A stretch of 64,000 nt of DNA from Lachnospiraceae bacterium (GTDB lineage: Bacteria > Bacillota > Clostridia > Lachnospirales > Lachnospiraceae), in assembly GCA_910575005.1 (NCBI GenBank), contig CAJTCL010000021.1, positions 1-64,000 of the forward strand, written 5' to 3'. A program made the translations under genes and the position numbers. The notes below the pieces were generated by a model that was not told the origin of the DNA, did no database searches, and saw nothing but the letters and a program-made list of their open reading frames with translations. This document shows, in pieces, positions 34,660 to 42,435 of the stretch; position 1 is the stretch's first letter; each line of letters opens with the position of its first letter.

Positions 34660-34725
34660 TTAAGTTAAGTAATCCCCTTGCCTTTCATATCTGCCGCCCA
34701 GTTCCTCAAAAATCGTCTTTGTCAT
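34660..34725 (-). pseudogene. tnpV: 5' part of the tnpV gene split by unit B
   Basis: After GGAGGTAATAGACG the ATG at 34725 begins TKTIFEELGGRYERQGDYL and then hits a stop created by unit B sequence. This is the missing N-terminus of the tnpV 3' part at 25586-25909. Joining the two at Gly-Asp-Tyr-Leu restores a full-length TnpV of about 125 residues. Confidence 0.9.
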
Positions 34726-34776
34726 CGTCTATTACCTCCACATTCTTTTTTATTTTGAATGTCCGCAAAATCCGTC

Positions 34777-34884
34777 CTACATCTTTTGGATGCAGACATC
34801 GCAGAAAATAGTACGGCTGTCCTTATATCGGGGATAAGGACAGGTCGTGCAGTCATATTTCTTATGGTTTTCATTGCTGCTCAT
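34777..34884 (-). CDS. small zinc-ribbon protein
   Basis: A protein of 35 residues (or 41 from the ATG at 34902): SSNENHKKYDCTTCPYPRYK, then DSRTIFCDVCIQKM. Two CxxC pairs indicate a zinc ribbon. Proteins of this kind are frequent in Clostridia integrative elements near tnpV; the role is unknown. It follows the 91-residue gene with at most a short overlap and precedes the tnpV fragment, in one minus-strand series. Confidence 0.65.
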   Translation of the reverse strand: MSSNENHKKYDCTTCPYPRYKDSRTIFCDVCIQKM

Positions 34885-34885
34885 G

Positions 34886-35161
34886 CTACCGCTCACGCCC
34901 ATCGTGCTGCTTCACTTTTTTATCTGGCTGTTGATTGTATGGCATCTGGCACTCTGACTGGTAGCGTTCGTTCAGCTTCTCCCTCGCCGCTTCAAGGGTA
35001 TTGCAGTAACAGCCCCAGTAATAGTTGTCGCCGCCCTTGCAGTACCAGCATACATACGGGTTCGGGGCTTTCGGGTGATGCCCGATGACAAGCTCCGTGT
35101 TCCCGATAGTGCAGCTCTCTATGATTTCATAGCCCTGATTGGAGCGTGTTTCACCGTTCAT
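34886..35161 (-). CDS. hypothetical integrative-element protein
   Basis: A protein of 91 residues; ATG 35161 lies seven bases after AGGAGG, within the overlap with the preceding gene. It reads NGETRSNQGYEIIESCTIGN, then NPYVCWYCKGGDNYYWGCYC, then a charged helix. The aromatic- and cysteine-rich middle is distinctive, but I cannot name the family. It probably belongs to the accessory set of the Tn1549-like backbone. Confidence 0.65.
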   Translation of the reverse strand: MNGETRSNQGYEIIESCTIGNTELVIGHHPKAPNPYVCWYCKGGDNYYWGCYCNTLEAAREKLNERYQSECQMPYNQQPDKKVKQHDGRER

Positions 35162-35471
35162 AGGCGTTCCTCCTCTCTTTTTGTTTCTCGTCCATATATT
35201 GCTGCAATTCATACTGGCAGGGGACGTACAGCCTGCCGTTCTCCACGCAGCGGAAAACATCGCATTTCTTATCCGTGGATGCAGCATAAAAATCATCGTA
35301 AGAATAGGGGAATTTCTGGCTTCCCCTGCCGTAATAGTCAGCGGCAAAAAATCCTAACTCCGTATCACTCCGAAGCCTGCGGGTAATCTTGAAAAAATCA
35401 TCTTCCCGCTTTGTGAACCGCCGCTCTGGGATAAAATGATGCCCTCCGTATTCAAAAGACTTATCCTGCAC
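35151..35471 (-). CDS. hypothetical integrative-element protein
   Basis: A protein of 106 residues with a GTG start at 35471 after GAGGTGAAAG. It is rich in aromatic and charged residues (YGGHHFIPERRFTKREDDFF, LGFFAADYYGRGSQKFPYSY) and ends in a basic helix. No family is assigned. It overlaps the next gene by 11 bases and follows the 101-residue gene by 8 bases, so it sits in an operon-like series downstream of the surface protein gene. Confidence 0.65.
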   Translation of the reverse strand: MQDKSFEYGGHHFIPERRFTKREDDFFKITRRLRSDTELGFFAADYYGRGSQKFPYSYDDFYAASTDKKCDVFRCVENGRLYVPCQYELQQYMDEKQKERRNAYER

Positions 35472-35479
35472 CTTTCACC

Positions 35480-35785
35480 TCACGATTCTTTCGCATATCT
35501 ACGGTATGCCTTTTCGCCTTTGGCTCTGATTTTCTGCATCCGCACACTCCCTAAAAGTTCTGGGTATTTCTCCTGCAATTTGCGGCGTGTCCTGCCCACG
35601 CTCTCAAAGCTCGGCAAGCCAAGCTCTTTATGATTCGTCAGTATCTGGGCAAGGGGCATATTTCCCGCATCCGCCAGATAAAGATTGCAGAGGGCAAGGT
35701 ACAGCACCATGTCGTCATTTCTTGCGTCCTCATTCTCTTGCAGGACGGTTCTGACTTTGCCCTCAATGGTTTTCAGATTGTCCAT
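35480..35785 (-). CDS. hypothetical integrative-element/phage-type protein
   Basis: A protein of 101 residues; ATG 35785 lies five bases after GGAGG. It reads NLKTIEGKVRTVLQENEDAR, then MVLYLALCNLYLADAG and ESVGRTRRKLQEKYPELLGS. The helix pair ending in a basic RTRRKLQEKYP segment resembles small helix-turn-helix-like proteins often seen in Firmicutes phages and conjugative elements. No known function. Confidence 0.65.
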   Translation of the reverse strand: MDNLKTIEGKVRTVLQENEDARNDDMVLYLALCNLYLADAGNMPLAQILTNHKELGLPSFESVGRTRRKLQEKYPELLGSVRMQKIRAKGEKAYRRYAKES

Positions 35786-35855
35786 ATCCACCTCCATACA
35801 TGGAAAGAGGGCGGTCATTCTGAACCGCCCCAATCCACATTATATCTGCTTTGAT

Positions 35856-35942
35856 TTATTTCTTCCTGCGGATATGCAGCCATACAGCCGCAACGCCAAT
35901 AAACGCTGCAAGCACAATAGCAATCCTATTTTTTTCTCTCAT
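35856..35942 (-). CDS. 28-residue single-pass membrane peptide
   Basis: ATG at 35942-35940 overlaps the stop of the surface protein gene (ATGA). The translation is MREKNRIAIVLAAFIGVAAV followed by WLHIRRKK: one hydrophobic helix between basic ends. Coupling to the surface protein suggests an accessory role in its export or anchoring, but this is inferred only from position. Confidence 0.5.
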   Translation of the reverse strand: MREKNRIAIVLAAFIGVAAVWLHIRRKK

Positions 35943-38900
35943 TCTGCTTTATCCTCCTTTTTCTTTCTTCCGCATTTGTAGCCTGCAAATCCGAAGATTC
36001 CTGCACCGATTGTAAATGCCGCCGCAAGGCTCACCCACAAGCCTAAGCTGAAATCATCGCCTGTTTTCGGCGTGTCACGGAGTTCGTTGTGCATGGTAAC
36101 AGTCGCTGTTTCATCTGTCTTGATGGTCACTTTCTGGTCGGCAGGCAGGATATAGCCAGAGGATGCCTTGTCGCTGACCTCGGAAACGGTATATTCTCCG
36201 ATACGCAGCCCCTCAACAGTAATCTCACCTTTCTTGTCTGTCGTAAATGTCTGGTCATAATCTTTGCCAGTCACACGGAAAGAGAAGCCCTCCACCTTGC
36301 CGTCAGAGGAAGTCTTGACGATTTTAAGGCTGCCTTTCTGTGCTTCATTTAAGAATCCTTTGCCCGCTTCATTCTCCACGTTGTAGGTCTTGCCGTTTTC
36401 CTCGATGGATACGGGATAGACGTTTTCATCAAGCACGAAGCCTGTCGGGGCGGTTTTCTCACGGACAAGGTACTTGCCGTAACGCAGGTCGTCCATCTGG
36501 TACACGCCTTTCTCCACCTCGCCCATCTCGCCAAGCAGCTCGTCTTTCTTATCCAGTTTTCCATCTTCGTTTGTATCCGAGTAAACCTCAAATACCGCAC
36601 CTGTCAGCTTGTTTTCTGGGTAGTCCTTGTCTACTTTAGTCAGAGCGATATTTCCCGTAATAAAGTAATTGACAAGCTCAATCTCCACAATCTCGTCAAC
36701 TTCACTGATTGTCACGCTGATTTCTTCCTCGGAAAGTACATAACCTTTCGGGTTTTCGATTTCACGGATTACCCATGTGCCATACGGAACTTCCTCAAAA
36801 CAAAAACTGCCGTCATCCTCGGATGTGGCAGTCGCAATCGCATTTTCCTTTGTATATTCTGTTGTGCCTGTCTTAAAAATGCCGATAACAGCACCGCCTA
36901 AATCCTCGCCGTCCTCATTGGACTTCTTACCGCTGACAGAGCCGTAAATCAGTTCGTTTTCAATGGCTTCTCCCTCGTTGGCTGTGATATGCACAACGGC
37001 GGTTTCCTGTCCTGCGTACTCAAAATCAACAGGATATTTCTCGTCACTTATAAGATAAGCGGAGTTTGTGCTGATTTCCTGCACATAGTAGCTGCCTATC
37101 GGTAAATCGCTGACCGCCTTTCCGTGACCGTTTTCATCAAGGAAGATAACCTCTAACAATTCGTCTGCAGGGATAGAAGAACCGTCTGCGGCGGTCAGTT
37201 CCTCTGTGGCATACAGACCGAACGTAACATCTTTAATCTCTCCGTTATTGCCTACGCCGTATGCTTCGTCAACCTCAAGGCTCTTGATTAAATCAATTTC
37301 CACACGCTGACGCTCGTTGTAAAAATCCGTGCCTGTTTCCGTCACTTCGATTTCCTGTCCCGCATACACAAGCTCCACGGCATGGACTTCCTCACTTAAT
37401 ACCATGCCATACGGGGCGGTCACTTCTTTGACTTCATATCTTCCCAGATACAGTTCTTTGGATTCTGCCGTGCCGTCCTCGCCCGTAGTGAGCGTATCTA
37501 CAACCTCGCCTTTCTCGGCTCTTACCGTTCCGTCTGTCGTAATAATGTCCTCGGCTGCGGTAATCTCATAGACCGCACCCTCAAGGCTGTCCACTGCAAA
37601 AATCGGCTGATACAGCCCTTTGTTTCCTGATACCCTGCTGAATACTTCGCCAGACTTTTCTACCGTGATTTTCCCTTTCTGTGCCACGTTGGAGCGTTCC
37701 ACTTTGACAATCGTGATGCCGCTTTCATCCTCGGAATTTTCCTGTTCTACATCAAAATAAACAGGTTCAGAATCCAGTACATATCCATACGGAGCCTGCA
37801 CCTCAACCAGAGAATATCCTTTGCCGTATTCCAGAGTCTGCGGCGTGATAAGCTCTCCGTCTGCGGTAGTGTAGAATGTGTCAATCGTTGTCACTTCGGG
37901 ATAAGTGAACGTCATTGTCACAAGCTCCCCGTTCGGGTCGTAAATCTGGAAGCCAACGCCTGCATATGGGATAACCTTGCCTGTTTCCACGTCTTTCTTA
38001 ACGATTTTGATATAGCTCTCAAAATTGGCGTTGTTGATAAGGTAGCGGTAAGTCTGGCTGTCCTTACAGATAAATACGTCAAAATCTTTCATCAGCTCAC
38101 GCCCGTCCCATCCAGAAGTCTGGTGAACCGTATAGATGCCATACGGCATATCCTTTGTCTGGGCAAATCCGTTCTCATCGCAGATAAGCGTGTCACGTTC
38201 CGTTTCCTCCGCCGCATCAAAGCTGCCTGCGGATTTTAAATATACCTCAAAAACAGCCCCCTCCTCTGGGGTTTCAATCTGGGTTTCGCCGTTATCGGTA
38301 TGCTTGATGATAGCGATATTTCCCTTAATGACCTGCTCGTTTACGTCATTCTTTGCAGAATTATATTCCACGGTGTAAAGCTGCGGCTCTGCCCCTACAT
38401 GGTGTACGGTCGTGTCCAGAAGATAGCCCTCGGACGGGGTAATCTCACGGATGCTCCAGTCATCGCCGCAGATATAATATTTTGTTGTGAACTGCCCGTT
38501 TTCATCGGTGGTGTAGGTGTCAACCAGTTCCTCGCCCTTATAAATGCCGTAAACCGCACCTGCAAGGGAAGCGTCACCCTGCGGCTTCTTTCCCGTTTCC
38601 ACGTCGGTCTTTAATACCGTGACATTGAATTTCTTCAAAATGTTGTGGAAGCTGCGGTTTGTGACTTTCTTCCACTCAATCGGGGCGGTCTGGGATGCAG
38701 GGACAACGTAGCGGACTGCCGTATCCACTTCCTCAAGGGTATAAGGCGTGCTGCCGCTGATAAGGACATTTTCAAACTTCGCCAGTCCGTTCTTATCGGT
38801 TATGGCATATTCATCAACAGCCAAGCCGCTCAAAGAAGTGCCGTAAAGGTGGAACTTCACGCCCTCCACAAGATTATCCTCGGATGTTTTTACAACTTCC

Positions 38901-40096
38901 AGACTGCCACGTTTTAAAGTATTGCTGAATGTGACCGTAGAGGTCTTTCCTCCGATAATCGTCACGGTCTGGGTCTTCTGCGGCTCGTAGCGGTCAATGG
39001 ACTGTTCCGTGACCGTATAAGTGCCAGGGAATAAGCCCTCCACTGTGATATTTCCATTCTTATCGGTTTTCACGGTCTTATTGAATCCGTCGCCTTTGAT
39101 GGTAAAGGAAATCCCCTCAACAACGCCGTCCTCGGAAGTCTTTTTGAGTGCAACCGTGCCTGTCGGCGTTTCCACGTTGATATACGCCATCATGGTATCC
39201 ACATTTTCCACACCTGTGATTACATCCTGCAAGTTCGGGTCGCCGTAAGCAATCATCATTGCACCGCTGCTGACGGTCGGCGTGTTGTTCCTCGTTGCCG
39301 TAATCCTTGCCGTTCCGTCAACCGCCTTTGATGATGTGATGGTCAGTTTGTTCCCAGACTTGGACACCTTTACATTGCTGTCAGAGCTGGTAAGGGAATA
39401 CTCGGATAAAACGCCGTTGCTGTCGGTCAGCGTAAGGCTGTATTTGCCGTCCTTATAAGCAATCTCCTTTGTGATGTCTTTCTTCCCTGCCGACATAAAG
39501 CTCGGAATCGTGCTGTGCCTTGTCATCAGCGACACAATCTGGTCGTAAGCCGCCCTCGCCCCACTGTTCGCATAATTAGAGCCAAAGTGCAGACTGTAAA
39601 CGGTCGTGCTTGTCTGGCTGTACGGGCTTGTGGCGTTGCGGCATCCCGTGACGAACTCCCACACAAGGGTCTGGGTGGCAAGCCATTTCTCATCATCGCT
39701 CCCAGATAAATTCCCGCTGTTTCCCTGATACCCATAGAGCAGGGCAAGCCCTACCGCCTTTCTCTGTTCTGCGGAGAGGGCGTTCCAAGCGTTGGAAGAT
39801 GCCTTTGCAAGCGTGTTGCCTGTTTTTAAAGGCACACCCGGCTGAAGGCAGAACGCCGTTTCCCCGTCCACATACATACGGTACTTGTATTCGCCTGTTC
39901 CTCCTGCGGTATGACCTCCAATGTTGGCACTGGAATTATATCGGATGGCATTCCCTGCACCGTCGTAGGTGTGGGTAAAGCTAATCGTTCCGATGTCACC
40001 CGCTGCGAACGCTGTCGTGGCAGGGACGGCGGACAATGCCGTGACCGCAGCCAAAGCAAACGCCGCAGCCCTCTTGAATAATTTACGAATCTTCAT
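35939..40096 (-). CDS. thioester-containing Cna-B/SpaA-type surface adhesin
   Basis: A protein of 1385 residues. A signal peptide (residues 1-32, ending TTAFAAG) is followed by a thioester domain in which C83 (TAFCLQPG) and Q142 (ATQTLVWEF) are placed to form the Cys-Gln bond. At least nine Cna-B/SpaA-like beta domains follow, recognisable by repeated DKNGxxxxxxLxxGxYxVxE and YDVEF-like patterns. The C-terminus has DTPKTGDD, a hydrophobic helix and KCGRKKKEDK, a sortase-type anchor. It is probably cell-wall attached and mediates adhesion or mating-cell contact. Similar proteins lie next to ParA/ParB in Tn1549-like elements. Confidence 0.9.
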   Translation of the reverse strand: MKIRKLFKRAAAFALAAVTALSAVPATTAFAAGDIGTISFTHTYDGAGNAIRYNSSANIGGHTAGGTGEYKYRMYVDGETAFCLQPGVPLKTGNTLAKASSNAWNALSAEQRKAVGLALLYGYQGNSGNLSGSDDEKWLATQTLVWEFVTGCRNATSPYSQTSTTVYSLHFGSNYANSGARAAYDQIVSLMTRHSTIPSFMSAGKKDITKEIAYKDGKYSLTLTDSNGVLSEYSLTSSDSNVKVSKSGNKLTITSSKAVDGTARITATRNNTPTVSSGAMMIAYGDPNLQDVITGVENVDTMMAYINVETPTGTVALKKTSEDGVVEGISFTIKGDGFNKTVKTDKNGNITVEGLFPGTYTVTEQSIDRYEPQKTQTVTIIGGKTSTVTFSNTLKRGSLEVVKTSEDNLVEGVKFHLYGTSLSGLAVDEYAITDKNGLAKFENVLISGSTPYTLEEVDTAVRYVVPASQTAPIEWKKVTNRSFHNILKKFNVTVLKTDVETGKKPQGDASLAGAVYGIYKGEELVDTYTTDENGQFTTKYYICGDDWSIREITPSEGYLLDTTVHHVGAEPQLYTVEYNSAKNDVNEQVIKGNIAIIKHTDNGETQIETPEEGAVFEVYLKSAGSFDAAEETERDTLICDENGFAQTKDMPYGIYTVHQTSGWDGRELMKDFDVFICKDSQTYRYLINNANFESYIKIVKKDVETGKVIPYAGVGFQIYDPNGELVTMTFTYPEVTTIDTFYTTADGELITPQTLEYGKGYSLVEVQAPYGYVLDSEPVYFDVEQENSEDESGITIVKVERSNVAQKGKITVEKSGEVFSRVSGNKGLYQPIFAVDSLEGAVYEITAAEDIITTDGTVRAEKGEVVDTLTTGEDGTAESKELYLGRYEVKEVTAPYGMVLSEEVHAVELVYAGQEIEVTETGTDFYNERQRVEIDLIKSLEVDEAYGVGNNGEIKDVTFGLYATEELTAADGSSIPADELLEVIFLDENGHGKAVSDLPIGSYYVQEISTNSAYLISDEKYPVDFEYAGQETAVVHITANEGEAIENELIYGSVSGKKSNEDGEDLGGAVIGIFKTGTTEYTKENAIATATSEDDGSFCFEEVPYGTWVIREIENPKGYVLSEEEISVTISEVDEIVEIELVNYFITGNIALTKVDKDYPENKLTGAVFEVYSDTNEDGKLDKKDELLGEMGEVEKGVYQMDDLRYGKYLVREKTAPTGFVLDENVYPVSIEENGKTYNVENEAGKGFLNEAQKGSLKIVKTSSDGKVEGFSFRVTGKDYDQTFTTDKKGEITVEGLRIGEYTVSEVSDKASSGYILPADQKVTIKTDETATVTMHNELRDTPKTGDDFSLGLWVSLAAAFTIGAGIFGFAGYKCGRKKKEDKAE

Positions 40097-40236
40097 TCGT
40101 TACCTCCTGTTCGTTCTCATGTTGATAGTTGACTTTCTGGCAGAAAAAAAGCCGCCCTTGTGGACAGCTTTAATAATTCTTTTCTCGGATAGTTACTGGC
40201 AGTATCTAGGGGGAGAGGTGTGGAGAGGGGGAAGCG

Positions 40237-40268
40237 GAAAAAAATTTGCTGTCCCTCAAAGGGGCAGA
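40237..40268 (-). terminator. possible terminator after ParB
   Basis: On the minus strand CTGCCCC-TTTGA-GGGACAG forms an imperfect stem followed by CAAATTTTTTT, 45 bases after the ParB stop and before the surface protein gene. Confidence 0.45.
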
Positions 40269-40312
40269 CTACTCCCTCGGCGTTCCATGCCAAAGTCCCT
40301 ATTTTGCCTGCC

Positions 40313-41248
40313 TTACCTCTCGTGGGCTTTGTTCCGCTGCAAATGGCGGTTATAAAACTCCAACGCCTTTACGACAAAATCCGTTTCCTGCCCTCTGGGG
40401 ATGGATTTCGGTATGAGCTTGGTTATCCGCTCGTCCTTAAAGGCAGGCTTCTCTTTCTGGTTTGGCTTATCCTCCTGCATGATGGACTGGATAACCTCGT
40501 CCGTGAGTTTTCCCTCCTGCATAAACTTTTTCATCTTGATAGCCTGTGCAAGTGAGGGCGTGGCATCGTTGTAGCCCATCGCTTCTAAAAGCGTGTACTG
40601 CTGTTCCTCGGAAAGATAAGAAATCTCTACCGCAGGGCGGAACGCTATCTGGCGTTCATCAACCATTTGCAGGATTTCGGGTACAAGCTCGGTCAAACGA
40701 ATATAGCGGTGTATTTGCCTACCGCTATCTGCAACATCTTGGCTCATTTTATCAACGCTAAACAACTTCTCGCCCACTGGTCGAGAAGTTAAGTCGCTCC
40801 GTTCACCTTGACGTTTCATTGCTTCTAACCGCATCTTATACGCAAAGGCTTTCTCACTTGGCAAGATAACAGAGCGTTGGAGATTACTTTCAACCATGAC
40901 AATAATCGCTTCATCATGGGTCAGCTCCTTAACCTCACATTTCAGCGTTTCAATCCCTGCAAGCTCACAAGCCTTTTTCCGCCTGTGACCGCTGATAAGC
41001 TCGTACCGTCCGTCCTCTTTTTGCCGAACTGTCGCAGGGGTCATTACGCCGCTCCGACTGACACTTTCCACAAGCTGCTCCATATCCTCATTCATCAAAA
41101 CCTTGAATGGGTGGTCTGGGAACTCATCAATTTCGGAAATGGGTATCTCCCTTATCTTGCTTAGATTCGCTTCTGCTCGGCTCTCGTCTGTTTCAAAGAG
41201 GTCATCGTATGCGGTCAGCTCGATTCCTGTTCTTTTGTTTCTCGCCAA
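40313..41248 (-). CDS. parB: ParB-family partition protein
   Basis: A protein of 311 residues. FPDHPFKVLMNEDMEQLVES, ELISGHRRKKACELAG and MVESNLQRSVILPSEKAFAY are the ParB N-domain boxes; GRQIHRYIRLTELVPEILQM is the helix-turn-helix. It overlaps parA by 47 bases and presumably acts with it in stable inheritance or regulation of the element's excised form. It is similar to the ParB-like protein at 20572-21468 but lies in a true parAB pair. Confidence 0.9.
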   Translation of the reverse strand: MARNKRTGIELTAYDDLFETDESRAEANLSKIREIPISEIDEFPDHPFKVLMNEDMEQLVESVSRSGVMTPATVRQKEDGRYELISGHRRKKACELAGIETLKCEVKELTHDEAIIVMVESNLQRSVILPSEKAFAYKMRLEAMKRQGERSDLTSRPVGEKLFSVDKMSQDVADSGRQIHRYIRLTELVPEILQMVDERQIAFRPAVEISYLSEEQQYTLLEAMGYNDATPSLAQAIKMKKFMQEGKLTDEVIQSIMQEDKPNQKEKPAFKDERITKLIPKSIPRGQETDFVVKALEFYNRHLQRNKAHER

Positions 41249-42029
41249 TCTCTGCTACCTCCTTTCCGAACTGCTCATAAGCTGCGGCTACCTTGCCGCC
41301 TTTGTCGTAGGCAAAAATGCTCTTTCCCTCTGCGGTGGCTTCTACCGCACGGATGGAATGGGGTATCTGGGCATCAAAAACTTTAATTCTCTGCCCATAG
41401 GCACTCTTTACCGTTGCCATAATCTCTTTTGAGATGTTCGTGCGTGGCATTACCATTGTCATTAAGATACCGTCAATCCGCAGATGGGGATTGATTTGCC
41501 GTTTGACCTTAGACACGGAGCGAAGCAACAGCTCTAAACCCTTTGCAGAAAGATAATGGGGTTGTGTCGGGATAACCACGCTGTCAGCCGCCGCAAGAGC
41601 ATTGATTGTCAGCATCCCCAAGCTCGGCATACAGTCAATAAGGACAGTGTCATAGTTCTTCTTTACCCCATTGATGCAGGTTTTCAATACGCTTTCACGG
41701 CTTATGGCGTTAATGAGCCTTACTTCCAGCCCCGACAGTTCAATGTTGGACGGGAGCAGGTCAACGCCCTCGTCATGGTGCAGGATGCTTCTGGATACAT
41801 CGACGGGTTTATCGTCAATGATGTCCTGCATGATGGTGGAGAGCGTGTCGGGCAAGTCGTCGGGGCGGCTGTAACCAAGCGACATGGTTAAATTTGCCTG
41901 TGCGTCGGCATCAATAAGCAGGACTTTTTTGCCTTGCTGTGCCAAAGCCACGCCCAGATTGACCGCCGTGGTGGTCTTTCCAACTCCGCCTTTCTGGTTG
42001 GTTAAAGCGATTACTTTGCAATTTGACAT
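41202..42029 (-). CDS. parA: ParA/Soj-family ATPase
   Basis: A protein of 275 residues; the start is ATG 42029, ten bases after AAGGAGG. KVIALTNQKGGVGKTTTAVN is the deviant Walker A, LLIDADAQANLTMSLGY the A' motif and VLIDCMPSLGMLTINAL the Walker B. ParA ATPases drive partition with ParB. In this element family parA is close to the right end, as here. A hairpin terminator lies 72 bases upstream, after the 59-residue gene, so parA may have its own promoter or be attenuated. Confidence 0.9.
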   Translation of the reverse strand: MSNCKVIALTNQKGGVGKTTTAVNLGVALAQQGKKVLLIDADAQANLTMSLGYSRPDDLPDTLSTIMQDIIDDKPVDVSRSILHHDEGVDLLPSNIELSGLEVRLINAISRESVLKTCINGVKKNYDTVLIDCMPSLGMLTINALAAADSVVIPTQPHYLSAKGLELLLRSVSKVKRQINPHLRIDGILMTMVMPRTNISKEIMATVKSAYGQRIKVFDAQIPHSIRAVEATAEGKSIFAYDKGGKVAAAYEQFGKEVAEIGEKQKNRNRADRIR

Positions 42030-42100
42030 AGGGTGCGTCCTCCTTTCATTTAGATTTAGCCACTTTGTCAAGGTGGCTATGTAAGAGTACCAGAGAACGC

Positions 42101-42143
42101 AAAAAAGCCGCTTACTCTTAAAAAACAATAAGAATAAGCGGCT
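42101..42143 (-). terminator. terminator/attenuator between the 59-residue gene and parA
   Basis: On the minus strand AGCCGCTTATTCTTA and TAAGAGTAAGCGGCT form a 15-bp stem with one mismatch, followed by TTTTTT. It lies just after the stop at 42156. Confidence 0.8.
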
Positions 42144-42155
42144 CTGTGATGTGCC

Positions 42156-42335
42156 TTAGACATATTCAATTTTCATTCTCTTGACTGGTGCGTTTACGAC
42201 TTTGAATATCAGCTCGTCAACGCAGTCCGTATATCTGCCCTGCTGAATGAGTTGGTTTTTCAATTCTACAAGGCTATGTAATAAAATGCTCCGTTCCTCA
42301 CCGTCCACATATAAATGGTTTTTCTTTTCTCTCAT
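42156..42335 (-). CDS. small conserved integrative-element protein
   Basis: A protein of 59 residues, REKKNHLYVDGEERSILLHS, then LVELKNQLIQQGRYTDCVDE and NAPVKRMKIEYV. It resembles a small protein often found first in the parA-parB end of Tn1549-like elements; no function is known to me. ATG 42335 follows AAAGGA; GTG 42344 is an alternative. It is the gene nearest the rlmD junction. Confidence 0.6.
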   Translation of the reverse strand: MREKKNHLYVDGEERSILLHSLVELKNQLIQQGRYTDCVDELIFKVVNAPVKRMKIEYV

Positions 42336-42435
42336 AAAGCTCACCGTCCTTTCTTGGCTTCATTATACAAGAAAATGACGATAGCACTCAAAGGTGTAAA
42401 TCAAAGAGAAACACTCCTCCTTTTCTAAACAATCA

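Larger units (their letters stand above)
25905..34674. mobile_element. Tn4451-like mobilisable unit B inserted in tnpV
   Basis: About 8.8 kb bounded by TAATC at 25905-25909 and 34670-34674 (GATTA on the minus strand, containing the GA dinucleotide known at TnpX-type targets). The ends carry an imperfect inverted repeat: AGTTAAAGACAGT near 25923 and, inverted, ACTTAAAGATAGT near 34651-34663. The recombinase ends 69 bases from the left border and TnpV starts about 100 bases from the right border. The cargo is a MATE exporter with its MocR-type regulator. The flanking halves of a tnpV gene prove insertion. Confidence 0.8.
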
